Shown piece after piece: positions 1 to 5,756 of a stretch of DNA of 7,893 nt. Each line of letters begins with the position of its first letter. Position 1 is the first letter of the stretch. The stretch covers positions 1-7,893 of the forward strand of contig WFUK01000120.1 of NCBI GenBank assembly GCA_015485015.1, written 5' to 3'. The stretch comes from Paracoccaceae bacterium (lineage in GTDB: Bacteria > Pseudomonadota > Alphaproteobacteria > Rhodobacterales > Rhodobacteraceae). A program made the translations under genes and the position numbers. The notes below the pieces were generated by a model. The model saw only the letters and a list, made by a program, of their open reading frames with translations. It was not told where the DNA came from and made no database searches.

Positions 1-615
1 GTCACTCATGGTCAGGGCCTCGCCCTGGTCATGGGTAATATAAATAAAGGTAATGCCCACGCGCTGCTGAATTTCCCGCAGCTCGGTGCGCATATGTTGG
101 CGCAGCTTCAGGTCAAGCGCGGAAAGCGGCTCGTCAAGCAGCAGCACGTCAGGCTCGGCACAGAGCGCGCGCGCAATCGCCACCCGCTGTTTTTGCCCGC
201 CCGAAAGCTCGGAGGGCAGCTTGTCACCCTGCCCCGGCAAGGCGATCATATCGAGCAGCTCGTCGGCGCGCTTGCGGCGCTCGGCGGCACTGGCGCCTCG
301 AACTTCCATCGAAAAGGTTATGTTTTCCCATACCTTCATCAGCGGAAACAGCGCGAGGTTTTGGAAGATCAGCGCGGTGGGGCGCTTGTTCGGGCCGAGG
401 CCCGCCATATCTTTGCCGCCGATTAGCACGCGGCCCTCGGACGGGTTTAAAAACCCGGAGACCGCCCGCAAAATGGTGGTTTTGCCACAGCCCGATGGCC
501 CGAGGAAAGAAAAGAAATCGCCGCCATTTATATTTACGTTGGCTTCGCGAACGGCGACAAAGTCACCAAATTTGATCCAGATATTCTCCAGATTGACGTC
601 TACGCCAGAACTCAT
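1..615 (-). CDS. PotA-like ABC transporter ATP-binding protein (partial, C-terminus outside window)
   Basis: This is the ATP-hydrolysing subunit of an ABC importer, acting on the cytoplasmic face of the inner membrane and powering uptake of the ligand caught by the binding protein encoded just upstream. The 205 visible residues hold a complete nucleotide-binding core: Walker A GPSGCGKTT (39-47), Q-loop FQNLALFP (84-91), signature LSGGQKQRV (137-145), Walker B VLLLDEPLSALD (157-168) and the switch histidine in ITHDQ (193-197). This order and the wording of the motifs fit the PotA/FbpC/MalK branch, whose members usually run to about 350-370 residues, so the regulatory C-terminal domain is lost at the left edge. 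The ATG at 613-615 was chosen because the ATPase fold starts a few residues later (VNLENIWIKFGDFVAV); only a weak GGGG precedes it. It follows the binding protein gene by 97 bases and probably shares its transcript. The substrate is not identifiable. Confidence 0.93.
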   Translation of the reverse strand, partial: MSSGVDVNLENIWIKFGDFVAVREANVNINGGDFFSFLGPSGCGKTTILRAVSGFLNPSEGRVLIGGKDMAGLGPNKRPTALIFQNLALFPLMKVWENITFSMEVRGASAAERRKRADELLDMIALPGQGDKLPSELSGGQKQRVAIARALCAEPDVLLLDEPLSALDLKLRQHMRTELREIQQRVGITFIYITHDQGEALTMSD

Positions 616-666
616 CTGTTTACCCCGTTATGGTCTTGTTTTGTATCGGGCTTAAGCCCTTTATGG

Positions 667-696
667 GTTTCCGGCGAGGATACCCCCGCCGGAAAC
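667..696 (-). terminator. Perfect 10-bp hairpin between binding protein and ATPase genes
   Basis: GTTTCCGGCG (667-676) and CGCCGGAAAC (687-696) are perfect inverted repeats around a 10-base loop. The hairpin starts 18 bases after the stop codon of the binding protein gene in the direction of transcription. No run of T follows it on the minus strand, so it is not a standard Rho-independent terminator. Hairpins at this place in ABC importer operons often protect the 3' end of the binding protein message or partly stop transcription, giving more binding protein than membrane parts; that role is inferred here. A second short palindrome, GGGCTTAAGCCC, lies just beyond at 648-659. Confidence 0.55.
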
Positions 697-714
697 AATA
701 GCAAAGAGGGCCGA

Positions 715-1848
715 TTAGGCGCTCTGGAAGCGGTTCACGAACTCGGTGCGCACATCCGCATACCAAGGCGCTTCAGCAGGCCACGGGTTGAGGTTGGCCA
801 GCGCCGAGCCAGGATAGGCTTCTGCAAAGTTTTTCTTGTAGTTGTCGCCAGTGAACCCGTCAGCCCCAAGAACCGGCGAATTATAGCCGTGCTTGTCAAT
901 CGCCGGACCTGCATTTTCAGGCTTGTAGGCGAAGTCGATGAAGGCATAGATTTCGTCGATATTTTCTGCGCCAACAGGGATAGACATGCCGTCAACCCAA
1001 GCCATTGCACCCTCGGCAGGGGCTTGGTAGGTAACCGGATCACCAGCGGATTTAAGCGCCAAAGGTGGGCCATCCCATGTTTGACCAACAATAACGCCGC
1101 CATTGAGCAGGCCGTTTTTCTGGCTGTCGGCATCGTTCCAGATAAGCTTGAGGTTGCCTTTGCGAGCGATACACCAATCGGTGATTTTGCCCCAAACTTC
1201 GCGCATTTTTTCTTCGGAACCATAAGCCGCCCACACATCGCCAGCTTCAAGCTCACCCTGTGTTTCCATATACAGGCCCGCGCAAAGCATGCCGGAATGC
1301 GCACGAATCATGGTTTTGCCAGCATTGGCTTCGCCCCAGATCTCGCCATAGCTAGGCACGCCATCAGCGGAAGCCGGAATGAATTGGTCTGTGCGCCATG
1401 CCATGCCTTCAGTGCCCCAGATATGCGGAATCCATGTGGAACCTTTGCCGCCGAAATCCCATGCATCCGGGCCAATGGCCGACATTGCAGGGTTGGTCGC
1501 ATCAATATTCACGCGGCTCATGTCAAACGGCTGAAGCAGCTCAAGCGGGCCCCATTGCAAAGAGCGGTTATTGGTTGGCGAGATGATATCTGCGCCAGCG
1601 CCGTTGGAAGCTTTCATCTTGTTGATGATTTCTTCGTTGGAGCCAATGCCGGTATAGTTTACCTTGATGCCGGTTTCAGCGGTGAAAGCGGCGAGATAAT
1701 CGTCAGGCAGATAATCCGACCACATCAGAACATTAACCTCACCGGAGCTAGCCAAAGCTTTGGTCGAAACCAGCGCCGGAGCGGCCATAACCGCTGCGCC
1801 GGTTTTCAGAAATGAACGGCGGTTCACGCCAGTTGTATGTTTTGTCAT
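715..1848 (-). CDS. Tat-exported PotD-like periplasmic solute-binding protein
   Basis: This is the extracellular substrate-binding protein of an ABC importer, of the spermidine/putrescine (PotD/PotF) family, 377 residues long. The start at ATG 1846-1848 is preferred over an in-frame ATG 72 bases upstream (to 1920) because GGGAGAG lies just before it and the N-terminus then reads as a Tat signal: NRRSFLK (9-15), a hydrophobic stretch, and a likely cut after AKA-like ALA (31-33). The mature protein opens with VNVLMWSDYLPDDY, matching the PotD segment where Trp and Tyr line the ligand pocket (here W43, Y46). AWVDGMSIP (283-291) keeps the Trp and Asp that hold an amine group in PotD (W284, D286). 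The ATPase gene follows, so it heads an importer operon. The family fixes an amine-type ligand only loosely; the neighbouring xsc suggests that a sulfonated amine is possible. Family call is secure, ligand unknown. Confidence 0.92.
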   Translation of the reverse strand: MTKHTTGVNRRSFLKTGAAVMAAPALVSTKALASSGEVNVLMWSDYLPDDYLAAFTAETGIKVNYTGIGSNEEIINKMKASNGAGADIISPTNNRSLQWGPLELLQPFDMSRVNIDATNPAMSAIGPDAWDFGGKGSTWIPHIWGTEGMAWRTDQFIPASADGVPSYGEIWGEANAGKTMIRAHSGMLCAGLYMETQGELEAGDVWAAYGSEEKMREVWGKITDWCIARKGNLKLIWNDADSQKNGLLNGGVIVGQTWDGPPLALKSAGDPVTYQAPAEGAMAWVDGMSIPVGAENIDEIYAFIDFAYKPENAGPAIDKHGYNSPVLGADGFTGDNYKKNFAEAYPGSALANLNPWPAEAPWYADVRTEFVNRFQSA

Positions 1849-1941
1849 ATTATGTCTCTCCCGGAGATGTTGCAAACAGGCCCGACAAACTCGAACCCGC
1901 ACCCAGTGCCATAAGGGCAATTGAGCTTTATCGTTGTTTTA

Positions 1942-1957
1942 TGTCACGGCTGTGACA
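1942..1957. promoter_or_regulatory. Operator-like inverted repeat TGTCAC-N4-GTGACA
   Basis: TGTCAC, four bases (GGCT), then GTGACA form a perfect 6-bp inverted repeat about 95-110 bases upstream of the binding protein start. The position, in the gap between the acetate kinase gene and the importer genes, fits a regulator site governing a separate importer promoter. I do not recognise the regulator. A short RNA hairpin is the alternative. No convincing -35/-10 pair was found beside it. Confidence 0.4.
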
Positions 1958-1968
1958 GATCGGTGCCG

Positions 1969-1986
1969 AACCTGAAAGAACAGGTT
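1969..1986. repeat. Inverted repeat AACCTG-N6-CAGGTT
   Basis: A second perfect 6-bp inverted repeat with a six-base spacer (AAAGAA) lies 11 bases from the previous one, still in the gap after the acetate kinase gene. It could be a hairpin ending or stabilising the xsc-acetate kinase transcript, but no T-run follows on the minus strand, so an operator is equally likely. Confidence 0.3.
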
Positions 1987-2076
1987 GTCGCACCCGACAC
2001 AGACTACCTTAACCAATTTGATTTGCAAGCGTATACGGCCACTTTAGCACGGCGATGGGTCCAGTTTGACCAGCGC

Positions 2077-3159
2077 CTATATAAAACCTTTGACCGCTTG
2101 GACAATTTCGCCTTCTTCATCGGCCGGAATTACCCAAACCTGCCGCTTAGGGTCGATCCTCGTCCAGCGCAGACGTTCAAGAATCCGTGAGCGGATGATT
2201 GTGGCGTTTTCGCCAATGCCGCCGGTAAAGACCACGCCATCCACCCCCTGCATCGCCGCAATCATGCTGCCCGCATGGCGCGCGGCCCAATATACATAAT
2301 GCGAGATTGCAAATTTTGCGCGATCGTCTTCGCTTTCCAGCAGGGTTTTCATATCGCCATACCCCGCCAGCGCCGTTAGCCCGCTCTCGTGGTTTAGCAT
2401 ATGGCTGATTCCGCTCGGCTGCAGGCCTTCGTTTTGCAGCAAATAAAGCAGCAAGCCAGGGTCCAGACTGCCTGCGCGGGTGGCCATGGTCAGCCCGTCC
2501 AGCGGCGAAAACCCCATGGTGGTGGCCACACCGGTGCCATTCAAAATCGCGGCAATGCTGGAGCCTGCGCCAAGATGAAACGCCAGCAAGCGATTGGGAA
2601 TTGGCTGGCCGGTGATCGCAGTGAACCGGCGCAGGATTGAGGCATAGCTAAGGCCATGAAACCCGTAGCGGCGCAGGCCTTTATTTCGTAATGATTCCGG
2701 CAGCGCAAAGGTCGTGGCCTCGGCGGGGTTATCGGCGTGAAAAGCCGTGTCGAAAGCCGCGACTTGCGGCAGGGATGGATGCAGGGACTGCATGCTCTCG
2801 ATCACCCTGAGCGCAGGTGGATTATGCAGCGGGGCCATAGGGGTAGCCGATGTTATCCTGGCCAGAACCGCAGGCGAAACCAGCGCCGGATCGCGCATTT
2901 CGCCGCCATGCACCACCCGATGACCCACAGCCGATGGCGGCCCTGAAACCTCGCTTAGCTTGGCCAGCACAGCCCCTAGGGCCGCGCTATGATCCGGGGC
3001 CTGTGTGGCAAAGGTTTCCCCGCCAAAATGCAGCGCGGCATCCGCCCCGATTTGCGCGATTTGGCCATCCGCCAGCAGCGCATAGCTCCGCTGGTCATAA
3101 AGGCTGAATTTCAGGCTGCTAGAGCCTGCATTCAGCACCAATATGGCTCCGGCGACCAT
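2077..3159 (-). CDS. ackA: Acetate kinase (short form), second gene of the xsc operon
   Basis: This cytoplasmic kinase interconverts acetyl phosphate plus ADP with acetate plus ATP. The 360 residues carry the family landmarks in order: VLNAGSSSLKFSL (8-20, with the substrate-binding Asn), HRVVHGGE (80-87), PLHNPPAL (110-117), AAFDTAFH (134-141), YGFHGLSY (165-172), HLGAGSS (195-201), MATRAGSLDP (225-234) and FTGGIGEN (311-318). It is shorter than the usual roughly 400 residues, and two motifs deviate: HLGNG reads HLGAG, and HGTSH reads HGLSY. The ATG at 3157-3159 lies 4 bases after the xsc stop, and AGAAAGG inside the last xsc codons serves as ribosome site, so the two genes are almost certainly cotranscribed and translationally linked. 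Here it would remove the acetyl phosphate made by Xsc and yield ATP. A propionate kinase of the same family cannot be excluded, but the neighbour argues for acetyl phosphate. Confidence 0.9.
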   Translation of the reverse strand: MVAGAILVLNAGSSSLKFSLYDQRSYALLADGQIAQIGADAALHFGGETFATQAPDHSAALGAVLAKLSEVSGPPSAVGHRVVHGGEMRDPALVSPAVLARITSATPMAPLHNPPALRVIESMQSLHPSLPQVAAFDTAFHADNPAEATTFALPESLRNKGLRRYGFHGLSYASILRRFTAITGQPIPNRLLAFHLGAGSSIAAILNGTGVATTMGFSPLDGLTMATRAGSLDPGLLLYLLQNEGLQPSGISHMLNHESGLTALAGYGDMKTLLESEDDRAKFAISHYVYWAARHAGSMIAAMQGVDGVVFTGGIGENATIIRSRILERLRWTRIDPKRQVWVIPADEEGEIVQAVKGFI

Positions 3160-3163
3160 TTTT

Positions 3164-4942
3164 TCAGCCTTTCTGCGGGCGCATATCGGCAGCGCTAATC
3201 CCCGCTACCTGCACCGGCTTGGTCATGGCATCGCGCCGGAAAGGTTCGCCTAGTTCCTGATTGAGAATCACCTCGATGAAGGTGGTTTCCCCCGCCTCCA
3301 TCTGGGCTTTTACCGCCAGATCCAGCGCCTCGGTCAGCCCGTCCATGCTGGTTGCAACCACGCCACTCACCCCGCACGCCTTGGCGATGCCCGCATACGA
3401 AACGCTTTCATCCAGCTCGGTGCCGACAAAATTATCCTCATACCAAAGCGTGGTGTTGCGCTTTTCCGCGCCCCATTGGTAATTGCGGAAAATCACCATG
3501 GTAATCGCGGGCCAGCTATCGCGGCCACAGGCGGTCATTTCATTCATCGAAATGCCAAAAGCGCCATCGCCCGCGAAGCCGACAACTGGCGTATCAGGCT
3601 GGCCGATCTTGGCACCAAGGATAGCCGGAAGCGAATATCCGCAAGGGCCAAAAAGCCCGGGGGCGAGGTATTTCCGGCCCTCCTCAAAGGTCGGGTATGC
3701 ATTGCCTATAGCGCATACATTGCCGATATCCGAGGAAATCACTGCATCTTTCGGCAGGCTTTTCTGAATCGCGCGCCATGTTTGACGCGGCGAAAGCGCC
3801 TCGGGCTTATCGGCGCGCGCGCGCTCGTTCCAGTCAATGCCCTCGTCGGTATCTTCCTCATGGTCCATCGAGGTAAGCGCCTGCGCCCATGCGGATTTGG
3901 TTTGTGAAATCAGGGCCTTACGATCATCTCGCCCCGCATCGCCTGCATGACTGGAAAGCTTTGCGAGCAGCTGATCCGCCACCTGTTTGGCATCGCCGAC
4001 AATACCAACCGTCACGGGTTTGGTCAGGCCGATGCGATCAGGGTTAATATCAACCTGAATGATTTTCGCCCCCAGCGGCCAATAATCAATGCCATAGCCC
4101 GGCAGGGTGGAAAACGGATTAAGCCGCGTGCCCAGCGCCAGCACCACATCGGCTTTGGCAATCAGCTCCATCGCCGCGCGCGAGCCATTATAGCCCAGCG
4201 GCCCCGCGAAAAGCGGATGCGAGCCGGGGAAAGCGTCATTATGCTGGTAGCCGCAGCAAACGGGCGCGTCCAGCCGCTCGGCCAATGCCTTGGAGGCGTC
4301 AATCGCACCGCCGATGACCACGCCTGCACCGTTAAGAATGACCGGGAATTTCGCGTCGGAAAGCAGCTTCGCGGCCTCGGAAATCGCGCCCACGCCACCG
4401 CTCGGGCGCTCGAATTCCACAATCGCGGGCAGATCGATATCGATCACCTGCGTCCAGTAATCCCGCGGAATATTGATCTGGCATGGCGCGCTCAGGCGCT
4501 TGGCTTTGGTGATCACCCTATTCAGCACTTCGGCCATGCGGGAAGGGTCGCGGACCTCCTCTTGGTAAGCCACGCAATCGGCAAACATCCGCATTTGCTC
4601 GACCTCCTGAAATCCCCCCTGCCCAATGGATTTATTGGCCGCTTGCGGGGTGATCAGCAGCATCGGGGTGTGGTTCCAATAGGCGGTTTTTACGGGGGTT
4701 ACGAGATTGGCAATGCCCGGGCCATTTTGCGCAATCGCGAGGCTCATCTTGCCGGAGGCGCGGGTAAAGCCATCGGCCATCATCCCTGCGGTATATTCAT
4801 GGGCGCAATCCCAAAATGTAATGCCCGCCTTGGGAAACAGATCCGAAATCGGCATAAAAGCCGAACCGATAATACCAAAAGCATTATCAATTCCATGCAT
4901 TTGCAGCACTTTCACAAAGGCTTCTTCGGTGGTCATTTTCAT
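3164..4942 (-). CDS. xsc: Sulfoacetaldehyde acetyltransferase
   Basis: Xsc is a cytoplasmic thiamine diphosphate enzyme that cleaves sulfoacetaldehyde with phosphate into sulfite and acetyl phosphate, the shared C-S bond-breaking step in degradation of taurine, isethionate and related C2 sulfonates. The 592 residues match the usual size. The N-terminal cofactor domain begins MKMTTEEAFVKVLQMHGI, near-identical in wording to known Xsc proteins as I recall them, and holds the catalytic Glu in CAHE (46-49). GQGGFQEVEQM and YQEEVRDPSRMAEVLNRVI are also Xsc hallmarks. The C-terminal domain has the diphosphate/metal motif GDG (458-460) followed by N487. The ATG at 4940-4942 has AGGAG eight bases upstream. 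It is the first gene of the minus-strand run, with acetate kinase directly behind. No taurine aminotransferase, TauR-type regulator, sulfite dehydrogenase or phosphotransacetylase gene is in the window. Acetolactate synthase is a related alternative, but the sequence wording favours Xsc strongly. Confidence 0.96.
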   Translation of the reverse strand: MKMTTEEAFVKVLQMHGIDNAFGIIGSAFMPISDLFPKAGITFWDCAHEYTAGMMADGFTRASGKMSLAIAQNGPGIANLVTPVKTAYWNHTPMLLITPQAANKSIGQGGFQEVEQMRMFADCVAYQEEVRDPSRMAEVLNRVITKAKRLSAPCQINIPRDYWTQVIDIDLPAIVEFERPSGGVGAISEAAKLLSDAKFPVILNGAGVVIGGAIDASKALAERLDAPVCCGYQHNDAFPGSHPLFAGPLGYNGSRAAMELIAKADVVLALGTRLNPFSTLPGYGIDYWPLGAKIIQVDINPDRIGLTKPVTVGIVGDAKQVADQLLAKLSSHAGDAGRDDRKALISQTKSAWAQALTSMDHEEDTDEGIDWNERARADKPEALSPRQTWRAIQKSLPKDAVISSDIGNVCAIGNAYPTFEEGRKYLAPGLFGPCGYSLPAILGAKIGQPDTPVVGFAGDGAFGISMNEMTACGRDSWPAITMVIFRNYQWGAEKRNTTLWYEDNFVGTELDESVSYAGIAKACGVSGVVATSMDGLTEALDLAVKAQMEAGETTFIEVILNQELGEPFRRDAMTKPVQVAGISAADMRPQKG

Positions 4943-4950
4943 CGGGCATA

Positions 4951-4955
4951 CTCCT
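4951..4955 (-). promoter_or_regulatory. Ribosome binding site of xsc
   Basis: AGGAG on the minus strand ends eight bases before the xsc ATG (4940-4942) and decides this start over nearby ATG triplets in other frames. Just upstream, TGCAGGCC occurs twice (4961-4968 and 4970-4977) with a 9-base period. Confidence 0.75.
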
Positions 4956-5014
4956 GATCATGCAGGCCTTGCAGGCCGGTTTCTAAGCCCTCTATGGGGG
5001 AGAAATATGCGGCC

Positions 5015-5050
5015 ACAATAGGGCCAGATTGCGATTCAGTCTATAACCAG
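5015..5050 (-). promoter_or_regulatory. Possible xsc promoter with CTGG direct repeats
   Basis: On the minus strand, TAGACT (5043-5038) and TATTGT (5020-5015) are 17 bases apart and each match four of six bases of the sigma-70 consensus, which would place the transcript start near 5008. Two direct repeats of the form CTGGNNNTA overlap this pair: CTGGTTATA (from 5050) and CTGGCCCTA (from 5027), 23 bases apart, about two helical turns. MocR/GntR-type activators such as TauR, known to control taurine genes, bind direct repeats, so this is a candidate activator site. The match is modest and unproven. Confidence 0.3.
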
Positions 5051-5062
5051 TCTCTCCCGATT

Positions 5063-5088
5063 AAAAAGGGCGGAGAATCACTCCCGCC
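5063..5088 (-). terminator. Hairpin plus T-run upstream of xsc (terminator or attenuator)
   Basis: Read on the minus strand, GGCGG-AG and CT-CCGCC pair with one bulged G around a TGATT loop (5088 to 5069), and TTTTT follows two bases later (5067-5063). This has the shape of a Rho-independent terminator facing xsc. If xsc transcription starts near 5008 it only shields the gene from upstream transcription; if the promoter lies further up, it would act as an attenuator in the xsc leader. No convincing gene on this strand ends here. Confidence 0.4.
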
Positions 5089-5444
5089 TTGCAATTAAGG
5101 ATATGGGCCAAGCCCCGGAATTTCATACCGGCACGCAGCTGAACTTTCCGAATGTTGATTATTTGCGTAAGCCCGATATCTGCTAGCCTTCCAAATCGCA
5201 GACGATGTATTCTGCGCCCACAAAAAACCGAATGCCCAACCTGCGCTGAGAATCGGCAACAAAGGCTACAACAGTGACGCATAACAATGCGCTTTGACCG
5301 CCGCGCACATGCTTTCCTATCTGCAATCCGCTCACCGCCATCATCATCTTCTGGGTCAAGCAATGAGTCCTGCCCCTAACGCCATTCTCATATATTCAGG
5401 AACTGGCTGTCATTCATCTAACCTCGGGTTTTAAATATATCCAC

Positions 5445-5489
5445 GTTGATCGTCAATAATGTTGACAATATGGATTCTATATGCATATT
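5445..5489 (+). promoter_or_regulatory. Candidate promoter with overlapping palindromes, facing the RTX gene
   Basis: A perfect -35 hexamer TTGACA (5462-5467) is followed after 16 bases by CATATT (5484-5489), a four-of-six -10 match. GTCAA-N5-TTGAC (5452-5466) is a perfect inverted repeat covering most of the -35, and TTGA-TCG-TCAA (5446-5456) overlaps it, so a repressor could act here. The RTX start lies about 260 bases downstream, which would mean a long leader; the promoter might instead serve a small transcript. Confidence 0.3.
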
Positions 5490-5673
5490 CACCTTTGCAT
5501 GAGCGGTTTTATTCCTTCTTGCCTCGGTGTCGGTAGAGGCTGTTGGAGAAGAATTCGGGAAATTTATATTTGAGTGGAATGGAAAATGCGAAGTGGTTTT
5601 TGTGGAATACTTCAAAATCTACCCGCTGGAAGCGCCAGTTTCCAACTTTGTGGAAAGCCCTTCGTTTAGGTGA
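5470..5673 (+). other. Possible small-gene remnant, one frame broken by a TGA
   Basis: Reading from ATG 5470-5472 gives a short hydrophobic start (MDSICIFTFA), a TGA at codon 11 (5500-5502), a further hydrophobic stretch AVLFLLASVSVEAV, and then a balanced protein-like segment (for example FIFEWNGKCEVVFVEYF) up to a TGA at 5671-5673. Bridging the first TGA would give about 67 residues resembling a signal peptide or single membrane segment followed by a small domain. There is no good ribosome site before the ATG, and the candidate promoter overlaps the first codons. A GTG at 5527 could start the last 48 residues alone, also without a ribosome site. I recognise no family. It may be a decayed small gene or chance. 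Confidence 0.2.
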
Positions 5674-5746
5674 TCCGGTGTCAACGATGAACAGTTAATT
5701 GTTTTGGGGCGTTTCCCTGAGTCAGATAAATTGAATTCAAAGAAAT

Positions 5747-5751
5747 GAGGG
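5747..5751 (+). promoter_or_regulatory. Ribosome binding site of the RTX gene
   Basis: GAGGG lies five bases before the ATG at 5757-5759. An in-frame ATG at 5745 would add four residues (MRDI) but has only AAAGAA upstream, so 5757 is preferred. An in-frame TAA at 5727 rules out a longer gene. Confidence 0.65.
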
Positions 5752-5756
5752 ACATC

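Larger units (their letters stand above)
4943..5756. other. Divergent spacer between xsc and the RTX gene
   Basis: These 814 bases hold no intact gene I can defend. The part next to xsc carries its ribosome site, a possible promoter and a terminator-like hairpin. Positions 5103 to about 5400 give several protein-like but short stretches in different frames, for example a 27-codon plus-strand frame at 5103-5186 reading MGQAPEFHTGTQLNF and onward, with only a poorly spaced AAGG before it. Open minus-strand frames here (for example 5061-5363) are rich in Arg and Cys and look accidental. From about 5430 to 5740 the sequence becomes clearly richer in A and T and contains a promoter-like TTGACA, short palindromes, and a small broken reading frame described separately. 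Confidence 0.6.

Noticed and set aside
889..1815. Long plus-strand open frame (308 codons) opposite the binding protein gene
   Set aside because: It is the antisense of a clear PotD-family gene, and its translation resembles no protein family.
1849..1920. Longer start for the binding protein, adding 24 residues
   Set aside because: The extra segment (MPLWHWVRVRV and onward) would bury the Tat signal, and the internal ATG has a good ribosome site.
3947..4957. Plus-strand open frame of 336 codons opposite xsc
   Set aside because: Antisense shadow of xsc, rich in Arg, His and Gly with no recognisable domain.
5061..5363. 100-codon minus-strand frame upstream of xsc
   Set aside because: Its composition is Arg/Cys-rich without a domain, no ribosome site stands out, and its stop lies inside the terminator-like hairpin. 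A real gene cannot be fully excluded.
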